Positions 61,215 through 64,000 of a stretch of 64,000 bases of DNA are shown piece after piece; position 1 is the stretch's first letter; every line of letters starts with the position of its first letter. The DNA is taken from contig NZ_FOOK01000017.1 of the NCBI RefSeq assembly GCF_900113175.1, positions 1 through 64,000 on the forward strand, written 5' to 3'. The notes beneath the pieces are model-generated. The model did not search any database. It saw nothing but the letters and a program-made list of their open reading frames with translations, and had not been told where the DNA came from. The position numbers and the translations under genes were made by a program. The stretch is from Planifilum fulgidum. Its GTDB lineage: Bacteria > Bacillota > Bacilli > Thermoactinomycetales > DSM-44946.

Positions 61215-63056
61215 TCACATCACCCGCTTAAACAGCTTTTCCAGTTCCCGCGTGGAAAAGTGGATCATCACCGGCCGCCCGTGGGGACAGGTGAAGGGAT
61301 TGTCGCACCGGGCCAAATCGGTCAGCAACCGGGACATCTCCTCCCCGCTGAGGCGCCGGTTCGCCTTGATCGCCGCTTTGCAGGCAATCAGTTTGGCTCC
61401 GGCATCCCGGATCCGCTCCGGCCGGACCGCCCCTTCCCTCTTTAACCAGTCGATCAGCTCCCGCAGAATCTCCTCCTCCTGACCCGGCGGAACCCAGCGG
61501 GGATGGGAACGGATCAGGAACGTGTTTCCGCCGAAGGGCTCCAACTCCCAGCCCATTTCTCGAAAGAGGGAAAGCCGGGCCGACACCCTTTCCGCATCCC
61601 CCGGCGAACACTCCATCGGAATGGGCATGAGCAGGGGTTGTCCCGTCGGTTCCTCCCGGCGCATCTCCTCGGAAACCTTCTCATAATAGATCCGTTCGTG
61701 GGCCGCGTGCTGATCGATCAAGTAAAAACCGTCCTCCGCCTGGGCCACGATATAGGTGCCGTGCACCTGGGCCAGAGGCTCCAGGTCGGGAAACCGCTCC
61801 TCCTCCGGGGCAGGAGAAGCGGGCTCTTCCGCCACTTCCTTCCCGGTTTGGGGGCGGACAATCTCTTCCGGCCGATCCGGCGCCTTTTCCGTGAAAAGGG
61901 AAGCGGGTGTCTCCTCCCGCACCCGGTCAACGGCGGATACCTGCGGCTTCATCTCCCTTTTCGCCGGCGAAGGCGGCTTCGATCCACGACGGCCTGCGCT
62001 CCAGTCAAACTGCTGCTGGACCGGCCGCTCCTTTTTCACTTCCCGGGCTTCCACCCGGGGAGCCAGCGAGCGGGTGCGAAAAACCTTTTTGATTTCCTCC
62101 TCGATAAAGGCGGTCAGCTCCTTTTCCTTGCTGAGGCGGACCTCCATCTTGGCGGGATGGACGTTGACATCCACCAGCTTGGGATCCAGCTCGATCGACA
62201 GCACCGCCACCGGGTATCTGGATACCGGGAGAAGCGTCTCGTATCCCCGGAGCACCGCGTGGATCAGCGGCAAACTTCGGATGTAGCGGCCGTTGATGAT
62301 CGTGGAAAGATAGGAGCGGCTCGAGCGGGTCAGCTCGGGACGACCGACCAATCCGGTGAGGAGAAAATCGGCATTCTCCGCTCTCAAGGGAACCATCTTT
62401 GCGGCCGCCTTTCCGCCGTACAGCGCATGGACCACGTGGAGCAGCTTTCCGTCTCCGAGCGTTCGGATCAACTCCCGTCCGTCGTGGCGGAGGGTAAAGC
62501 GGATCTCCGGGTGGGCCAAAGCGAGCCTCCCCACGATGTCCGCCACATGGCTAACTTCAGTGTTGACGGTTTTCAGGTGTTTCAAACGGGCGGGCGTATT
62601 GAAAAACAGGTCGCGCACCACCACTTCCGTCCCGGGGGGATGAGCCGCCTCACCGACCGATCGCACCTCCCCTCCTTCCAGCTCGATCCGGGTCGCCGCG
62701 GCCGCTCCCCTTTCCGCCGTGGTCAGGGTCATCCGGGACACGGAGGCGATGCTGGGCAGGGCTTCTCCGCGGAATCCCAGCGTGTGGATGGCAAAGAGAT
62801 CCCTCTCCCGGAGAATTTTGCTCGTCGCATGGCGGCTGAAAGCCAGTTGCGCATCTTCGCGGTCCATTCCGCAGCCGTTGTCCACCACGCGGATGGAGCG
62901 GATCCCTCCTTCTTCGATCTCCACCAGGATCCGGTCCGCCCCTGCGTCGATGGCGTTTTCAATCAGCTCCTTCACGACGGAAGCCGGCCGTTCCACCACT
63001 TCTCCCGCCGCGATCTGGTTGACCAGCCGGTCTTCCAAGATGCGGATTCTGCCCAT
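61215..63056 (-). CDS. mutL: DNA mismatch repair protein MutL
   Basis: 613 residues from ATG 63056 (SD GGAGGGAGATGAG); the in-frame ATG at 63083 includes the site. GHKL ATPase domain: KELIENAIDAGADRI, VVDNGCGMDREDAQLAFSRH, HTLGFRGEALPSIASV. The C-terminal endonuclease domain has YLIDQHAAHERIYYEKV (QHAAHERI is the metal-binding motif) and FTCPHGRPVMIHFS (CPHGRP), so it is a nicking-type MutL. Coupled to mutS: stop and start are one base apart. Confidence 0.96.
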   Translation of the reverse strand: MGRIRILEDRLVNQIAAGEVVERPASVVKELIENAIDAGADRILVEIEEGGIRSIRVVDNGCGMDREDAQLAFSRHATSKILRERDLFAIHTLGFRGEALPSIASVSRMTLTTAERGAAAATRIELEGGEVRSVGEAAHPPGTEVVVRDLFFNTPARLKHLKTVNTEVSHVADIVGRLALAHPEIRFTLRHDGRELIRTLGDGKLLHVVHALYGGKAAAKMVPLRAENADFLLTGLVGRPELTRSSRSYLSTIINGRYIRSLPLIHAVLRGYETLLPVSRYPVAVLSIELDPKLVDVNVHPAKMEVRLSKEKELTAFIEEEIKKVFRTRSLAPRVEAREVKKERPVQQQFDWSAGRRGSKPPSPAKREMKPQVSAVDRVREETPASLFTEKAPDRPEEIVRPQTGKEVAEEPASPAPEEERFPDLEPLAQVHGTYIVAQAEDGFYLIDQHAAHERIYYEKVSEEMRREEPTGQPLLMPIPMECSPGDAERVSARLSLFREMGWELEPFGGNTFLIRSHPRWVPPGQEEEILRELIDWLKREGAVRPERIRDAGAKLIACKAAIKANRRLSGEEMSRLLTDLARCDNPFTCPHGRPVMIHFSTRELEKLFKRVM

Positions 63057-63057
63057 C

Positions 63058-64000
63058 TCATCTCCCTCCGGACTTTTCGTCATCCCTCAGCCGCCGCTGA
63101 AGCTCGTACAGAAACTGGACCGTGTCGAGCGGAGGAGTCCGGAGCACGTCCCAGGACAGGAGATCCTCAATCACCTGTTTTTCCTTCGCGGACATTTCTC
63201 CTTTTTCCCTTTCGGGCTCCGCCATAAACTGAAACAGATTCAGCTGACCGGTCGCCGCCGTTTCCGACCGGCTTTCCAGCTCCTCCAGAATCACCCGGGC
63301 CCTGGAGATCACCGCTTCCGGAAGCCCCGCCCGCTCCGCCACGTGAATTCCGTAACTGCGGTCCGCCCTTCCCGGCTCGATCCGGTGAAGAAACACCACT
63401 TTCCCCTCTTTCTCAATGCAACGGGCGTGAACATTGACCAGACGGGAAAGGGACTCCTCCAGGCCGGTCAGCTCGTGATAATGGGTGGAAAATAGCGTTT
63501 TCGCCCTCACGTGATTGTGAACATACTCCACGATGGCTTGAGCCAAGGCCATTCCGTCGTAGGTGGACGTCCCCCTTCCCACCTCGTCCAGCAGAATGAG
63601 ACTGCTGGGAGTGGCCTGCATCAGGGCTTGCCGCGTCTCCGCCATCTCCACCATGAAGGTGCTCCTGCCGCCCGTCAAATCGTCCGCCGCCCCGATCCGC
63701 GTGAAGATCCGGTCGACGACGGGAATCACCGCCCGTTTGGCCGGAACAAAACAGCCGATCTGAGCCATGATGACGATCAGGGCCGTCTGGCGCATGTACG
63801 TGCTCTTTCCCGCCATGTTGGGCCCGGTGATGAGCAGGATTTGACGGCGGTCTCCATCCATGCGCACATCGTTGGGAACGTATCTCCCCGACTCCATCAC
63901 CGCCTCCACCACCGGGTGACGCCCTTCCTCGATCAGCAACTCCCCGCCCTCTTCCACGGACGGCCGCACGTATTCGCGTTCAAGGGACACCGCGGCGAAG
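63058..64000 (-). CDS. mutS: DNA mismatch recognition protein MutS, C-terminal part (runs off the window)
   Basis: At least 314 residues, open to the right edge. Walker [21 protein letters not shown], Walker [38 protein letters not shown], and the helix-turn-helix dimer region ([20 protein letters not shown]). The tail after residue 240 is the usual MutS C-terminal segment. Recognises mismatches and recruits MutL. First gene of the block mutS-mutL-methyltransferase-miaA-hfq. Confidence 0.96.
   Translation of the reverse strand, partial: FAAVSLEREYVRPSVEEGGELLIEEGRHPVVEAVMESGRYVPNDVRMDGDRRQILLITGPNMAGKSTYMRQTALIVIMAQIGCFVPAKRAVIPVVDRIFTRIGAADDLTGGRSTFMVEMAETRQALMQATPSSLILLDEVGRGTSTYDGMALAQAIVEYVHNHVRAKTLFSTHYHELTGLEESLSRLVNVHARCIEKEGKVVFLHRIEPGRADRSYGIHVAERAGLPEAVISRARVILEELESRSETAATGQLNLFQFMAEPEREKGEMSAKEKQVIEDLLSWDVLRTPPLDTVQFLYELQRRLRDDEKSGGR

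Overview
The window comes from a moderately high-GC, endospore-forming member of the Firmicutes (Bacilli). Its protein features and gene order suggest a thermophilic relative of Bacillus, perhaps Thermoactinomycetaceae; the family name is inference. The evidence is a lexA/yneA divergon, spoVK, a CgeB-type spore glycosyltransferase, glnR-glnA with Bacillus-type GlnR boxes, and the order mutS-mutL-methyltransferase-miaA-hfq-spoVK-hflX-ynbB on one strand, which parallels the Bacillus subtilis chromosome.

Layout. 0-8.4 kb: an IS1182-like transposase tail, ilvA, lexA/yneA with SOS boxes, an OpuA-type compatible-solute transporter, an acyl-CoA dehydrogenase and an SCP2 protein. 8.4-18.9 kb: a disturbed zone of gene remnants. 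It holds duplicated fragments of opuA and asnB, a frameshifted GNAT-like remnant, a tyrosine recombinase, a patchwork insertion made of pieces of three genes lying 5-9 kb away, a secreted protein, a frameshifted asnB with a mutated glutaminase site, a GH10 xylanase with a xyl-type operator, and a LacI regulator frameshifted in its DNA-binding domain. 18.9-26.9 kb: a probable spore-surface cluster with a fibre protein of two tandem-95/cadherin-like repeats, two small Sm-like proteins, five nucleotide-sugar enzymes (one resembling UDP-sulfoquinovose synthase) and a CgeB-like glycosyltransferase. 26.9-33.8 kb: an RDD / SpoIIM-like / DUF58 / MoxR / DUF4350 / DUF4129 membrane-stress-type locus. 33.8-41 kb: an M42 peptidase, a winged-helix regulator, an inverted duplicate of the RDD gene tail, a MurF-like ligase, a terpene-cyclase-fold protein, a LysE exporter and a YitT protein. 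41-47 kb: a five-gene oligopeptide ABC transporter. 47-54.6 kb: nitrogen and phosphate genes (amtB, dnaD-like, asnS, glnA, glnR, DUF47 and PiT). 54.9-64 kb: the DUF456-ynbB-hflX-spoVK-hfq-miaA-methyltransferase-mutL-mutS block, with mutS running off the right edge.

How genes work together: LexA controls itself and the division inhibitor YneA. GlnR should control glnRA and probably amtB through two near-perfect boxes. The spore-surface cluster looks self-contained: structural protein, small scaffold proteins, sugar synthesis and sugar transfer.

The most unusual signals are the patchwork insertion at 11341-11831, flanked by a 15-bp direct repeat and built from three fragments each about 97% identical to its source, and the spore-surface cluster itself. 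Four genes carry apparent single-base indels, so read-level verification matters. No tRNA, rRNA or CRISPR array was recognised. All identifications are by eye from translated sequence; no database search was run.
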